Source: Diploscapter coronatus | Taxonomy: Eukaryota; Nematoda; Chromadorea; Rhabditida; Rhabditidae | Assembly (NCBI GenBank): GCA_964036155.1 | Contig: OZ038423.1 | Location: 26,489,249 to 26,553,248, forward strand | Reading direction: 5' to 3' | DNA: 64,000 nucleotides | Shown here: in pieces, positions 25,244 to 37,765 of the stretch | Layout: each line of letters begins with the position of its first letter | Numbering within the stretch: position 1 is the stretch's first letter | Translations under genes and position numbers: made by a program | The notes under the pieces: model-generated | Database searches by the model: none | Told to the model about the DNA's origin: nothing | The model's input: the letters and a program-made list of their open reading frames with translations, nothing else

Positions 25244-25381
25244 CATTATCTACGAGATGACTGTTCGCAAAGAGAGGAAGCAGGGGGATACCCGCGAGTC
25301 TTAGCCTTATGCCTATGTGCCTCTACACTCACAGATACGATCACCTCCCTTTCAATGCAGCCGTTCATCTCGTAGATAATC
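25244..25381. repeat. Inverted repeat upstream of the MLT-10-like exons
   Basis: ATTATCTACGAGATGA near 25246 is exactly complementary to TCATCTCGTAGATAAT ending at 25380, with weaker pairing further inward and a loop of about 65 nt. It lies in the 5' intron or promoter of the MLT-10-like gene. Fits a short foldback element. Confidence 0.65.
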
Positions 25382-26407
25382 GAAAGTAGTGCAGCGTGAC
25401 GAACCTATACTCATATAAAGTATCCATGATGTAATAATCAGTTGTATTGTCATTTATCAATGAAAACTAGAAAATCGAAATTGGTCGAATGTGTCACTTC
25501 CGATATTTGCTAAAGTGAAACTGATTGATGAAGTCTTAAAACTCAAGAACATCAAAAAATGAAAATATAATTAATTTTTGAAGATGGAAAAATATGGTCC
25601 GTGAAAATTTAATGTCCAAAAACATTATAAAATCGATAAAACCAATTTCTGAATAAAACATATATGAATGGTGAAATTTTAATTTTAAGTGCAGTCAAAT
25701 TAAAAATTTAGTAAAATTAACCACTGAAAAGTGAAAAAGTGTGTCGGAAGACCGTAATCATAAAATTTCGCTCAAAGAAAACCGCCTGGAGGACTACGGG
25801 AAAGAAACTTTGGATGATAAGAAACATAAACCAAGGAGAGGAGAAGCTACGCGCGCGCGCGTAGAAAGGTCACCCGACAAATTTGGAAGACTTGGGGGAT
25901 GAGAGATAAATCGAAGCATGAGAATTTTCCGAGATTTAAAGCTTCATGAAACTTCTTAATAACTTAACAAAAATATACTGTAGAACGTTCAAGAATGTTC
26001 TTAAAACGAAATCTTGACTTTCGTAATTGCACTTCACCATATTAGTAGTTAACTAAGTTGTACCAGGATGGACAAGGCTTTATCTTATTGGCAAGCTATT
26101 GTATTCTTCATTTTTGAGGACTTTGACATTTGAATGATTTATTCTGTGATCATCTATTCTGCATGTTTTATGATATGATTAGATTTTCCATAGCATCATG
26201 CTAGTACTGTTCCGTACCATCGGGTCAAGCTCTGTTATTCCCTAGAGTTGCATCATCGAACCATTTGCGTTCCCCCTTTCTGACATTTGACGCCTCACTT
26301 CTGAATCACTCCCGACTAAATCTGAGAATCAACAATATGCTTATAAAAGCCTTGAAAAGCGGCAAAATTTTCGTATTGCTAGACTTTCATCATAGCTAAA
26401 AAATACT
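25382..26407. other. Divergent promoter region between MLT-10-like and ET-module-like genes
   Basis: No coding frame supported. It should contain the missing 5' exon and promoter of the MLT-10-like gene (minus) and the promoter of the ET-module-like gene (plus). It includes the 18-bp palindrome CTACGCGCGCGCGCGTAG at 25847-25864. Confidence 0.5.
25847..25864. repeat. Perfect 18-bp alternating CG palindrome
   Basis: CTACGCGCGCGCGCGTAG reads the same on both strands. The central alternating purine-pyrimidine run could favour Z-DNA or a cruciform. It stands out against the AT-rich surroundings. Confidence 0.9.
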
Positions 26408-27668
26408 ATGGTTTTCTCTTTGTTTATCGCATCTTTACCTATATTAATTAGTGCACAAGATGTTTCAAAGACTTGCTTTGCGGTAGGCTTGCTTATTATC
26501 TTTGAAATTAAAATTGGTATTAGTGCGCCTCGACGTCGCTTCGCAGTCGCTGGTCCCTGACCGGTCTTCCTCCCGTACCAGACTCATATTTTAGTTCCTG
26601 CGATGATACAACATCTGTTGTCACGACTGAGCCGTGTTCCGGACCATGCTTTACTCTGTTGTTCGATGATCCTGATACGATCAGTAAAGACAAATCAATT
26701 TCTTTCGAGAAATAAGAAACTTTAGCAAGTGGTGGAACTATGCAAGCTACAGCTTTGGTTGTGCGTGGCTGTCACTCCACCTTGATGCAGGTATGATTGG
26801 AAACTTGAAGTAGGCTCACTATTTTCGTTAGGTCGCAGCGGACCGTACCTCTTCTACTGGTACTTACTGTGAGTACGACTCCAACCACATGGCAGCTAAT
26901 TCCAAGGGCAACATGGTGTCCATCAAGATGTTGATGGAGTTTTGCAGGTACCAGGTTCATATATGAACAAGAATAAATGGAAATCCCAGCTCCTCCTCAT
27001 GCAACAACCGTCCAGCCCAAAATGGCTACACCCAGAGTCCAGTTTGCAGTCAACAAACGAACAATAATCGTGAGCTCAAAATTCTGTTGAAGTTGGAATT
27101 GACTAGTTTTTAGTCATAAACGGAAAACCGCTCGACTGCTATGAGTGCACTCCACAGCCTGGGAAGAATTGCTGGGACAGCAAGTGCACCAAGAAGTACT
27201 GCATGAAGCAGGTTATTTCGATCAAAAGTAAGTTGCTTCGAAAAGATGACCAAAGATAAAGACAAACTCAAGTAAAAAGAAAAGTTAAAGTAAGCTCTGA
27301 TCGCCCATACTTCTTTCTTTCTTTCTTGGGATGAGAAAAGAGAAACACTGATAAAAACTTGCTCGTTTCTATGCTCTTGCTTGAACATGCTCACATGAGC
27401 CCATATTCAGACGGTTGGCAAATCCAGAAGACTTGCTCGAACATCAACATCTACGGCATCGACAACTACTGCCAAACGTTTGACCTAATCACAAATCCAG
27501 GTTCTCCAACAAGAAATTCCTCGAAAGACCTTCGAAAATTTAGGAGGCATGGCAGTCAAGAATCGATATCAGCAATGCTACTGCAAAGACAAGCAATATT
27601 GCAATTCTACGCCGACGCATCGGATCATTACAGTTATTATGGTTACTTTGGCGACATTTTGGCTCTAA
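26408..27668 (+). CDS. Secreted/GPI-type cysteine-rich protein with two ET-module-like domains
   Basis: Nine exons in phase: 26408-26482, 26547-26563, 26595-26683, 26726-26790, 26832-26947, 26990-27069, 27114-27227, 27411-27500, 27544-27668 (256 aa). The N-terminus MVFSLFIASLPILISA is a signal peptide. Two Cys-rich modules follow. The first runs from KTCFA to EFCSSSSCN. The second begins LDCYECTPQPGKNC, continues KYCMKQ and KTCSNI, and ends CYCKDKQYCNST. The tail IITVIIMVTLATFWL is hydrophobic and ends at the stop, as for a GPI signal. The CYxC start and CxC...YCN end match nematode ET modules, distantly Ly6/three-finger-like; function unknown. The 17-bp exon 2 is inferred because it restores phase between its neighbours. 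AATAAA near 27771. Confidence 0.75.
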
Positions 27669-27951
27669 TCAGGGATGTTCCAACTTCATCTTCGCTTCAC
27701 TATGAAGTTTTGTTTTGAGATTTGTTTGAAGTGAAGTTTCCGATCATAATGTTAAAAATCAATGTTTCGAATAAATAGTCAACCCCTTTTCCGTCCTAGG
27801 ATGATACAATAGTGTCAACAGATTAACGCTGCATGTGCTTGGCCAGGTTAAGGCAAATATATCGTGTTTTGCACGACTTATGATTCACGGACTGTACTTT
27901 TTGCACTGACTTATTAGATTTTACGATAGTCTCATAATATTTATTCGGAAA

Positions 27952-30108
27952 TCAACAAAGCCGGCAAGTTTTAGCGCATCTTTCTTTCCGTAGATCTCCA
28001 TAGAAGCTCTGTTCGCAGAAACCGCTCTTCTCGTAGAACGGACATCGTTCGTCCTGAATATTAAAACTATGTTCAATTTGCTATAGCTGATTTGCCGCCT
28101 CAGAGCTAATTTGAATTGTTCGCATAAGTTCTGACTCAGGCCTCATCTTTTGAACAAGAGTTTGGCTCAGGGTAGATTTAGGATTCGAAAATAGTAAAAG
28201 TGGCAAGCATGAAGAAGCAGACCTAGGTTAACTTTTGGCCAGAAAAAAATTCTAGGGAAGAGAGTACGGAAATCATTTTTATTGAAAACTTTATGTATAG
28301 GGGGTACGAAACGAGACTTTTGCAGAATATTTTGACTTAAGGTAGTATGCGCGAGGGATCTGGCTTAATCTCTGCCTGGGTCTGATGAAGAACACTAACC
28401 TTGTCAAAACATCCATCTTCCGACCCGCCTTGATCGCAGAAATTACACTGCTTAGGGCAGTATTGCTTCATCAGTGTTTCATATTTGGGATCATTGCATT
28501 GATTTGCGAATTGATGGCAGGTATTTATCTAAACTTTTTCTATAGTCCTAAAAAAAACTGGTTGACTTGCCCTATTCCTGCATGCATTTTTTATTGGAGG
28601 AGCCGTAGTGTTAATGGTTTTCTTCGTCGGTATAATCGTCGTCTTGGAATTGGTATCGCTGAACTCCTTTAATTACCATAAAGTTGGTAGTTTCCAATTA
28701 CCTATGGTAAGAATGCGAGCCCTTCTGGCATAAATCGCAAGTCTTCATACAACTCGTCTTCATGATGGCCCTATACGCAGCCATGGCACAGAGTCCTCTC
28801 TAAAATGACTTCGAAATGGAAATAGCCCTTTTAAAAACCAAAATGAAATACCTGCTTCGACAACTCACAATGATGAGCCTTATCTTCACATAGGTTTTCG
28901 TGATCATCACTCGTCGAGTCCAGAATTTGGTTATCCTCCTTCAAGCAACCCCCAAACCGGTTCAATTTCTTAATGTCTGTGGAGGTGAACTTCATGTTGT
29001 CTCTAAGCTCGACTCCAGACTAAAATTTAAATATTTTAGCGTAAACTAATTTTAAAATACCTTCTTAGGAATCATAGTGGCCAATCTGATTTTTCTGTGG
29101 TTGTCGACTTTCCCGAAGGCGTAGCCGTCATAATGCATGATTGAATGGTAGTCATATCTATCAGGAAAGTCTACATCGAATGAAGATAGCTTTTCGAAAT
29201 TACCTAGGTTAAAAAGTAACTTTATGTAAATTATAGTAGCATACCAACTTGATCCTTCTCGACATTAGTATACACCACTTGAATGAAATCATCCCTATCC
29301 GGACGTTGGTGCTCGTGATAAAATTACATTTTATTAATGATCGTTTAAAAATTAGTTAAATCTACTCTGACTAACAGATTTTTATCAATAAAACCTGAAA
29401 TATTCATTTAGTGATATACCTCGAACCCTACAGCGTGCATGAACTAAAATATAGTAATTGGAAAAATCCCCTAAAAAATCCAAACCTCGTGCCAAATGAT
29501 ATAATCTGCCAAGCAATCGGCTGCCAGAGATACTAATTGTTTACCTCCTGTATTTTTTAAAATTTAAATATACCTAGAACATTTTATATACCCATTTTTC
29601 CTACATACGAATAGCAACCACCTAATGGCAAAACGTATAAATAATCCTTCTCATTAGTTCTCTCGACAAACTTATAACACGGTATTTGACGCGTCATGTC
29701 TTCCAATGACGACTTTAAAATATTCTTCCTAAAGGTAAAAATTAATATATTTAAAATTGAATATTATTTACTGATATTCCGAATATTGTTCAGATAATTC
29801 ATATGGAACGACATTATTTCGCCATCGGTTTACAGCAGCGTCTTTTCTAGATACGCCTAAAATCAAATGTGATTTTTTGAAGATCAATTAAAAATACCCC
29901 GAATAATTTCGCCATTAATACCATATCTGGCCCTTTGAATTGGCGTTAAAACTGAAATTTGTCCAATTTCTTCGAAAGTTCGACATTTCTTACTCATATC
30001 CCCGTAAACCGAGGGGTTCTTCAGCTTTTCGTTTATCTCCCAGATACTTTTCGCGTCTAGTGAATAAAAAATCATAGAAATTACTAGAATATCAACTATT
30101 TTGAGCAT
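27952..30108 (-). CDS. Astacin metalloprotease (NAS family) with three ShK domains
   Basis: Exon 1 (30108-29898) gives signal peptide MLKIVDILVISMIFYSLDA and a propeptide. The catalytic domain starts around AAVNRWRNNVVPYEL. The zinc region is split over three exons: IIWHE, FMHAVGFE, then HQRPDRDDF; the Met-turn is SIMHYDGYAFG. The tail has three ShK (six-Cys) domains, each with C-x6-C spacing: CEDKAHHC to CDLC; CRNRINTC to CNFC after a Thr-rich linker (TTIIPTKKT); CFDKDERC to CRLC at the stop (27952-27954). C. elegans NAS proteases with ShK tails act in secretion, cuticle or digestion; substrate here is unknown. Two splice oddities: the acceptor before the third zinc-ligand exon reads AT instead of AG, and the intron inside ShK 2 appears to be GC-AG (AGG then GCAAGT). 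Both are described in findings. Confidence 0.88.
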
Positions 30109-30642
30109 TTTTCTCGGAAAATAGCGAAATTTCCGGTATATTGGTCAGAGGATTTCTATTGTCCAGGTGTTTTATAGCCGGATATATGAAATCTTTAGGG
30201 ATATTTGGAATTCGGATATTGAAATCCCCTACCAGCTGACCAATTACTGTCGCCTTTCTTTGTTTTCCCGTTTTCATGCTTGTCGTGATTTTCTCCACGT
30301 TGTGTCCACTCTTGTTTACTTTTCATTTGCTATTTAGAAAAAATTTTTAAAATCATAATTTCAGAAAAGCGTTAAAAAATCAGTCTTTTATTACGAGAAT
30401 AACATTCATGATAAAAAAGTCTCTAAGATAGTTCGAAAAGAAACGGTACAAATTTTCTAAAAAAAATCACATTTGTAAGAAAGGTCATAAAAGTAGCCTT
30501 TAACGTCAATAGTGCTTCGAAAAGCCTATGAAAAAGATAGTGACCTAGATTCCATTAATAATCTAAAAACCATGGATAAAAATTTGGCAGAACAATAATC
30601 ACTTCCATAAAAATTCTCTGAAAAGTGAACATCCTTGAAAAA
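30109..30642. other. Spacer between astacin and aspartyl aminopeptidase genes
   Basis: Promoter of the astacin and 3' UTR of the aminopeptidase, both on the minus strand. A minus AATAAA lies near 30385. An overlapping minus frame at 30092-30298 has no family motif and was not called. Confidence 0.5.
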
Positions 30643-33600
30643 TTAGGCCGTCTCCGAATAGATGAGTTGTCCCATGATCGCGTTGAGGCGAGCGTGGAAA
30701 GTCTGGAACAAAATCTCGAATAAAACCCCGAATTTTCAATTTTTACCGAGTAGAGTTTAGTCGCGAAGTAGATGCTCGAGGTGTCGGCGAACTCTCTGAT
30801 CGAGTGCATAGCCAGTTGGGGGCAGCCTGGAAATTAAAAAAAAAAAACAAAAAATGTAAAATCAGGGATTTTTACTTCGTTTTCCTAAAACGCATATTTA
30901 TTGTGTCCAATTAAAAATTCCTAGTGGGATCTTTTTTTATTTTTCAAAAGCTGAAAAAGAGGCTCTTCTATTTTTTTTCTCTTCAAATTCTTACCAACGT
31001 CGACGGTCTGCAGCCCCAGCGCGGTTGCCAGAATCGGTCCCACCGTCGAGCCGCAGGGCGAGTCGTTTCGGACGATCATTTTCTAAAATTTACTATCTTA
31101 GCTTTAAATTGTTTTTTAATCAAATGTCCACTTTTTAGGGTCCACAAAAGTGATTTGTTTAGATTACAAATACAAAAAGTCGAACAAATGTACTTTCCAT
31201 GGCTATTTTTCCTATCCTTTTAATAATCGATTTTTCCCAACGTCTTTTTCAAAAATTTCACCTGCAACGGCACGCCCGCCGCTGCAGCGACCTCCTTGAG
31301 AATGGCGTGCGTGGTAGGCGTCGTGGCGTAACGCTGATTCACGTTGACTTTCACGACGACACCTCCGTGGAAACAGGGACGGTGGTTCTGCTCGTGCTTG
31401 TCCGAGTAATTGGGATGCGCGGCGTGGGCCTGAAATTTGATACTTTTTAATATCCAAATCGTTTTCAGTCCCAATCTTTATCGTTAGGCCTTAATTTTTA
31501 AAAGTTTATCCAATCCATTTTCCAGTCCTATTCTTTGTCATTTTATCCCAAAAATATTTATCTTTTCTAGTTTCTATTCAAATTATGCCAAAACATTTGA
31601 TTTATTTTTCAAATCCTTACCTGATCCGCAGAAATGAGCATCGAGTTCCCGATGGCTTGTTCGAAGAAGCTCTCTGGGTCGTTGGAATTCAAACAGGTGC
31701 AGATTCTTCTCAGAACGTACTCCGTAAAAGACGTCCCTGCGCCCATTGCGGAGGAGGAGCCGACCTGAAATTCTTAATGTTGACATACAATTTTTGATCT
31801 TCACCTAAAATTTGTATCTTACTTTCCTTCAGACAAGTTATCCTTTATTAGGTTAAAACTTTTAAATTGATTTTTCTTGTTTTGAGAACAAAATTGGAAA
31901 AATGAGCATTTTTAATTGTTGTATTTCAAAACTGATTAACCTCCTCGTTATCAAAGCACGCGGCCATTCTGATGAGTCGTTCATTTTCAAATCCGACCTC
32001 GTCCTGCAGAGATTCGATCAGCCCTCTGATCGCAGTGTAGGTGCCGACCAAGTTATCCAGTCTCGCTCCGCAAATGAACTCCTCGTGGACTCCACCGATG
32101 GCCTAAAAATGACAAATTAAAGAAGTATCAAGGGTGTCCCCTTTGAAAAATCATGTTCTTATTTTCCTTCACGAAAATAGAATAAATGCATTTTTCCGAC
32201 AAGACCCCGTTCGAAATTCAATTTGAATTTTTTCCGGGCCAGCCCCCGTACCGCTGGATTCGCATCATAGAGGTAGAGGTCCATGTCGACGATGTCCTCG
32301 GGTTTGCACTCGGCCGCCTCCGAAATCAGCTTCAGGAAGGTGGAGTGGTGCTCGTTGACAACGGAACGAGGATCCACAGGGGTGTCAGGCTGAACAAATC
32401 TTGTTAAAGTTATCCTTTTTCAAAAATTTAAACTCACTAAAGTGTTTCTAGTAAAAATGAAGATACTGTAATTTTCTAAAAAAAAATAAACGTACATTAT
32501 TATCCTCGCACTTCTTCGGGGGGCAATTCAACCCCGCAGCAGCATAGCTTTCCAGAACCGGTCTGAAATTATTTTTATTTAAGTTTTGAACTTCGAGTTA
32601 ACATTAATTTCATACTAAATTTGAGGATATTGGAAGTTTTGAAATCTAACTAATACCTGAGATTAGTCTCCGTGTTGCAGGAGAAAGTGTTCCTGTCGGT
32701 TTCCAAGTGAATTGCCAGATTCGGAATGAACAAGATCGGTTTTTTCACGTTGACCAGCTTCCTTCTCAAAGCGCCGGACTGAAGATATTCGTATTTTTAT
32801 TTTTCAACAAAAATTGAACCTCATTCCCCCTGAGTACGATCTCCCCAGCCACGGAAAGATCTCTGTCGAACCAAGTGCGCCAAATTCCGCCTCCGTAAAT
32901 CGAAACTCCCACCTGAAAATACCGTAATTGTTGAATTTTCACGGAGCTACCAACTAGTTTGCATAAATTCGAGTCATTCATTGTTTTACTCGATTTTGAA
33001 AAGAATTTTAGATTTGAAATATCCGGGTATTTAAAAACATTTCAAACCTGATTAAACCTATCTGCTCCCTGTTTGGAGACTGGTTTGATTCGAAGACACG
33101 GGCTGAAATTACATTGTTTAAAAAAGAAATTTAGCTCTGTATTTAAATTTGAATGGGTCAGAGCATTTTTATGCAGTTATTTTCGTCAAATGGATCAATT
33201 TTCAAAATGTATAATTTGGCACCTGTCAGTGTGGCCGACGACGATTGAAAATCCGTCTCCTGGCTTGTGTGCGCCTCCCACCGCAAACGCCAGAATTGCA
33301 GAACGGTTTCTGAAATTTATTATTATTAAATTTATTTAAAAGAAACCTACTTGGTGACGAAGTACTTGCTTTTGGGCTGGAGTTCCCATTTTCCAGTTTC
33401 AGGCAGCTCGTGGAAACCCGCCGCCGTCAGCAGTTTCTTACATTCGTAAACCGCTGAAAATAATCAAATTTTAAAAAAATATATCATTTCTGCAGCATTT
33501 TCTTTACTTTAAAAAGAATGTTATAGAAAAGTTTATTTAATAATAAGTTGAAATAATTAAAGGTAAATAAAAGTAAAGTTACCATGATAAGGCGTAACGG

Positions 33601-33664
33601 AATTGTTCAAGAAAGTGATGAACTCCTGTGCAGCCTTTCTGACCTCCGGAGAGCTGGGCGCCAT
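30643..33664 (-). CDS. Aspartyl aminopeptidase (M18 family, DNPEP)
   Basis: Starts [15 protein letters not shown] at 33664 and ends GQLIYSETA, stop 30643-30645, in about ten exons. Order of blocks: [35 protein letters not shown] joined to [139 protein letters not shown]. These contain all expected zinc and catalytic residues of M18: His in GHTDS, Asp in RLDNL, Glu-Glu in DNEEVG, Asp in SADQ and His in AMHSIRE. The enzyme removes N-terminal Asp or Glu from peptides in the cytosol and forms a dodecamer in other animals. Length fits the family, with no sign of damage. Confidence 0.95.
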
Positions 33665-35199
33665 TTTGAGCATCGATTGAAATTCGACAAGAGACAGAAA
33701 ACGTAAATTGATCTCTAGGAACAGGAAAATTCGCTAGAATTCGGCCCTTATCAGTAGCGAAAAAATCGAATTGTAAAATTGCAAAGACCAAGATAAAGAC
33801 ATCTTTTAAAAATGAAAGTCAAAGGGAAAATCAAGTTTGCTACGCCCAGCGAGATAGAATTCGGGCTCTTATTTTATCAGAAAAAAATATAAAATTCCAA
33901 AGATAAATCTTAAAAAATCGATTTTCTGAAATACTAGAAAATCGAGAAACAAACGATATCAAGGGTAAAACTTGGCTCAAAATGTTCGTTTGAATTCTGA
34001 CTCTTACATCAGCCAGATTTCAAAAATACAAAGTCCAAGGAAAAAGAGAAGTTTGCAAGTATTCCGCATACCTTATCCCCATCTGAAAGAACTTGAAAAA
34101 TTCCGCAAAATTTTATGACAGCCTAGTTTCCTTGGCTATTCTTTAGCATGGTAAAAGTAGAACCCCCAGGTAAATGTGGTGATTTAATGTCGGTGACAAT
34201 TCTTTTTGGCAGAAAGGTCGAGAGGATTATAAATAGTTATTGTGGAGGAAAAAATTAAATGACAAATTTTCCTACTGTCAGGGTTACTCACTTTCTGCCG
34301 AAGGGTGGTGGAGAGTAGAAATTGATCGGTCGCTGAGACGAAGTTCGGTAATAATATTTGGAAATGGGTGAGATCAGCGTTGATTTTGGATTTGATCATT
34401 GCTTGATGTAAGCTAATTTAGTTAGATCATAGATATCGAGAGAATGTATCCAAATCTGGCAGTGGGCCAATCGCAGGACCCATATTCTGCAGTTTTATCA
34501 AGTTTATCATCGACTTAGACCAGGTATTTTGTGACATTTTGGGCTTGAAAGGTACTTCTTTCGCAAATTTTTTGGTTTCAAACTACCACGTTTCTACTAA
34601 AAATATAATTTTGCAAGGGCGGAGCTTGGAATTCGAGGTAAAAGATAAGTTAGTTGACTCAAATAATTTTTCAAAGAAAAACAAAAAAAACTACAATAAT
34701 TTATCATTCATTTTATCGAATAATGCTACATGAAAACGGCAGGCCATGGCATATTTGGAAAACCCGTATTGGCAGTACTTAAAGTGACAATTTTTCAAAC
34801 ATTCTAAATTCTGTGATTTTCGAAATTCACAGGCAAAATTCTATTGCACATAGTATCGAATCGTTTAGTGTGAGTTAGAATCAGGACTTTTCGGGACGAA
34901 GATTTGAAGAAATTTAAATTTAGTACTCCGTCCAGCCCTGATCCGAATTTTAAAGCAAGTATGCAAGTATTTTGGGTTAGATCTTGAAGAAATATTTTGA
35001 GTTAGATGACCATACAAATAAAAATGGTACTTTGAAAACCTCTTGATACGATATGAGTGAGAAGGAAGGTTTTTGATATGGCAAAATTATCAAACAGTCT
35101 CAAAATCAAAGGTTTTCAAATGGTCGATAAAATCTAAAAAAAAAAAAAGTCGGAAATTAGATATTTCAAAAATTACATCATTTTTGAGGGTGGAGCTGA
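33665..35199. other. Intergenic region upstream of DNPEP
   Basis: Promoter side of the aminopeptidase and 3' flank of the EGF-type gene. Open frames here (for example 34184-34399 minus) lack motifs, splice continuity or start context. No repeat or RNA gene recognised. Confidence 0.5.
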
Positions 35200-37765
35200 C
35201 TAGAAGCGGCCGTTAGGAGTGCGGCTTTTGGAATTTTTGCGGCAGCCGAAAAACGAGACGAGCATGACGAGCAGCGCCACGAAGAACAGACCGCCCACGC
35301 AGGCGAACGGGGTGAGCGAGGTCTGAAAATTTCAAAATTGAACTTTTCCGAAAATCTGCTCTTTTGTATAAAAATAATGAAATTTGCAGAAAAGCCCTTA
35401 AATTAGGGAATTTCATTTTTCTATCTTTGAGAGATAAACTCCTGAAGGACCATGCTTATAACAAGTTAATGAGAAAAAGAGGTTAATTTTTTTAAAATGA
35501 TGTTCCACCTTGGCGGCTGACGAATCGTTAACCCTGGAGGCGTAGACGATGAGTGGGTTGAAGTTGTGCTCGCATTGCATGCCCGAGTAGTCGCCGGGGC
35601 ATCTAAAAATGAATTTTACAAGAAATTTCGAAAATAAATATTTTCAAAGATGACTTTTAAATAAGCCAGAAAACTGTTCAAAAAATCAGTCTGACAAAAC
35701 GAATTTTAAAATTACGCACTTGCAAGCCACGTCGTAATTCGTCGTTCCTGTGGATGTGTGCCAAATCATCTCACACCGACCGTTGTTGTAGCAGTAGTCT
35801 GAAAAGTAGCCACTTTTGATATTTCCACAAAAATCGAATTTTCCTGAAAAAATCACCAAAATCGACAGAAAAATCTGCCTATTTCCCTATAAAAATGCTA
35901 ATTTTTAGTCTCCTTATTTAATTATGATATAATTTAAAAAATAAAATTCCCACCCCGACACCTGGACGCCTCGATGCGTTTCCTCTTGGCCAGTAGCACG
36001 GGGTTTATAGACGATTTGGTGACTTTTTCGAGTTCTTTCTCGTCTACATAATATTCCTCCTCGTCCGGCAACATCCCTGAAAAAATCATACAAATTCTCG
36101 GAAATTTGTAAAAAAAAAATAGTAAAAATCGCCTAAAACTCGAACTTTGCACATCCGTTTTTGCGCACGGATGGACAAATATGGTAAAGTGAATAGAAGA
36201 GCGAAACAAGTGGCTATTTTTCATTCTTTTTTCGAGGTTGAAAAGTAGCTTTTTGCATTTATTCGGAAAAATGGACTTTTTTCAAACCTTGATGACTATC
36301 ATCCTTCGTGGTTTTGTCCAGAATCTCATTGCTCTGTATTCGGTTAAATTCGTCGAAATTATCATCTGGCGTCGACTTCGACGTCGCAGGTCTAAAATTG
36401 AAAAATTTTGAAGTCTTTGAGCTCGGACCTGAAACTTACAGTTTATAGGGGGTATCCTCGATGATTTCATTGGTCTCGATTTCAATCGAGCCCTTCAAAG
36501 CTTCTCCGGCCTCGGGTTTTTCACTTCGGAAAAATGAGGGTAGACATGACTCTTAAAATTTTTTAATTAATCATTTTTTAATATTAATAAAGTTTTTTTA
36601 ATTGGAATAAATTTAACTCTACCCATAAAATTTAGAATCTTCTCAGGCACGGTTCTTTCTCTCTTCATTATGCCAAAATACCTAGCCGAAATTCATGGTC
36701 TCAGAAAAATAGGTGCGGGGAAGACTCGTGATGGGAATTGGAAGTGGTACGGATGAAACTGGGAATGTTTCGACCAGCCGGTCCGAGGTTTTTGCCGTAC
36801 TATTCTCATTTTTTGCGCCTTGTTTCCCCCGTGATTATGAATGTTCGAACTTGCGCAGAAACGCGTTGAAAAAATGAACATCTGCAGCTTTACTCATCTC
36901 AGAAGAAACAATTTGATATTCGGGACGATTTGGATGGTTTATGCTTTATTATTGGGCTAGATGTTTGAACATCTGTGAGTTTTTCTGCATTGAAATTTGT
37001 TGCGAAAAACGTTCGGAAATAGGTTTCAGTCTAGAAGAATCGATATGCGATTTTGCAATTTCGAGGTTGCAGCTTATGAAACTTGAAAAAAAGATATTAT
37101 ATTCAGAACAGTAAAAATTAGGCAAAGTTGCCATTTCAACTTCGGCAAATTTGAGAAAAAATTCAGCTTTAAATTGAAGTTAATTTAGAAGTAGTTTAGT
37201 CCAAATGTTGCACATCTTAATTTGATTTGAAAAAACCTACGCTCAAAGTCGACTTCATAGACCCTATAAAATATCGGTATGTACATGAATATAGAACTTC
37301 TTCGCTATTGGTATTATATCGAGCTCATATATGTGGGTTGTCATAAACTCTTTGTATTTGGACCAGATACCGCTTCTTTTGTTCTCTATTTACGCGGTAT
37401 CTCTAACCTCGCCTGGCCTTGTGTGATACAATATCCAATTTGCTTATTCAAATAGGCGAGAACCTATCTTTCAGGCTACCGAAAGATCTATTTCTCATTT
37501 TATATTAAATTGCGCTACGCGTATTGAAATATTCGAATTTCCAACTCTAAACAAAACTATTCAAGATATTTGTTCCCTTAAAAATTTTCGGAATTCCCAA
37601 AAGTCATAATACCCTATGACTAAAATGTTCATGAATAGACGTAAATCGTTAAAATTTGATAGTGTTCAAATATTTCAAATAAATAAATAAACGTCGTATC
37701 ATACCGATTTGCGAGGAGTAGGCGAGAATAAGTAGAATTGATAGGTAGACTGAATAATAATCCAT
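35200..37765 (-). CDS. Single-pass membrane protein with one EGF domain (LIN-3/EGF-like ligand candidate)
   Basis: Seven exons in phase: 37765-37705, 36551-36440, 36391-36288, 36076-35954, 35798-35720, 35602-35509, 35322-35200 (231 aa). Exon 1 is a signal peptide (MDYYSVYLSILLILAYSSQI). The ectodomain is acidic (IEIETNEIIED, MLPDEEEYYVDEKELEK). A basic KRKR precedes a six-Cys EGF domain: SRCRDYCYNNGRCEMIW, then ACKCPGDYSGMQCE. A stalk of about 25 residues leads to a TM segment (LTPFACVGGLFFVALLVML) and a short tail ending NGRF. One EGF domain next to a TM helix is the layout of EGF-receptor ligands, including C. elegans LIN-3, although LIN-3 has a longer cytoplasmic tail. The KRKR site and stalk suggest proteolytic release. 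The 1.15-kb first intron could hold enhancers. Ligand identity is inference. Confidence 0.78.
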
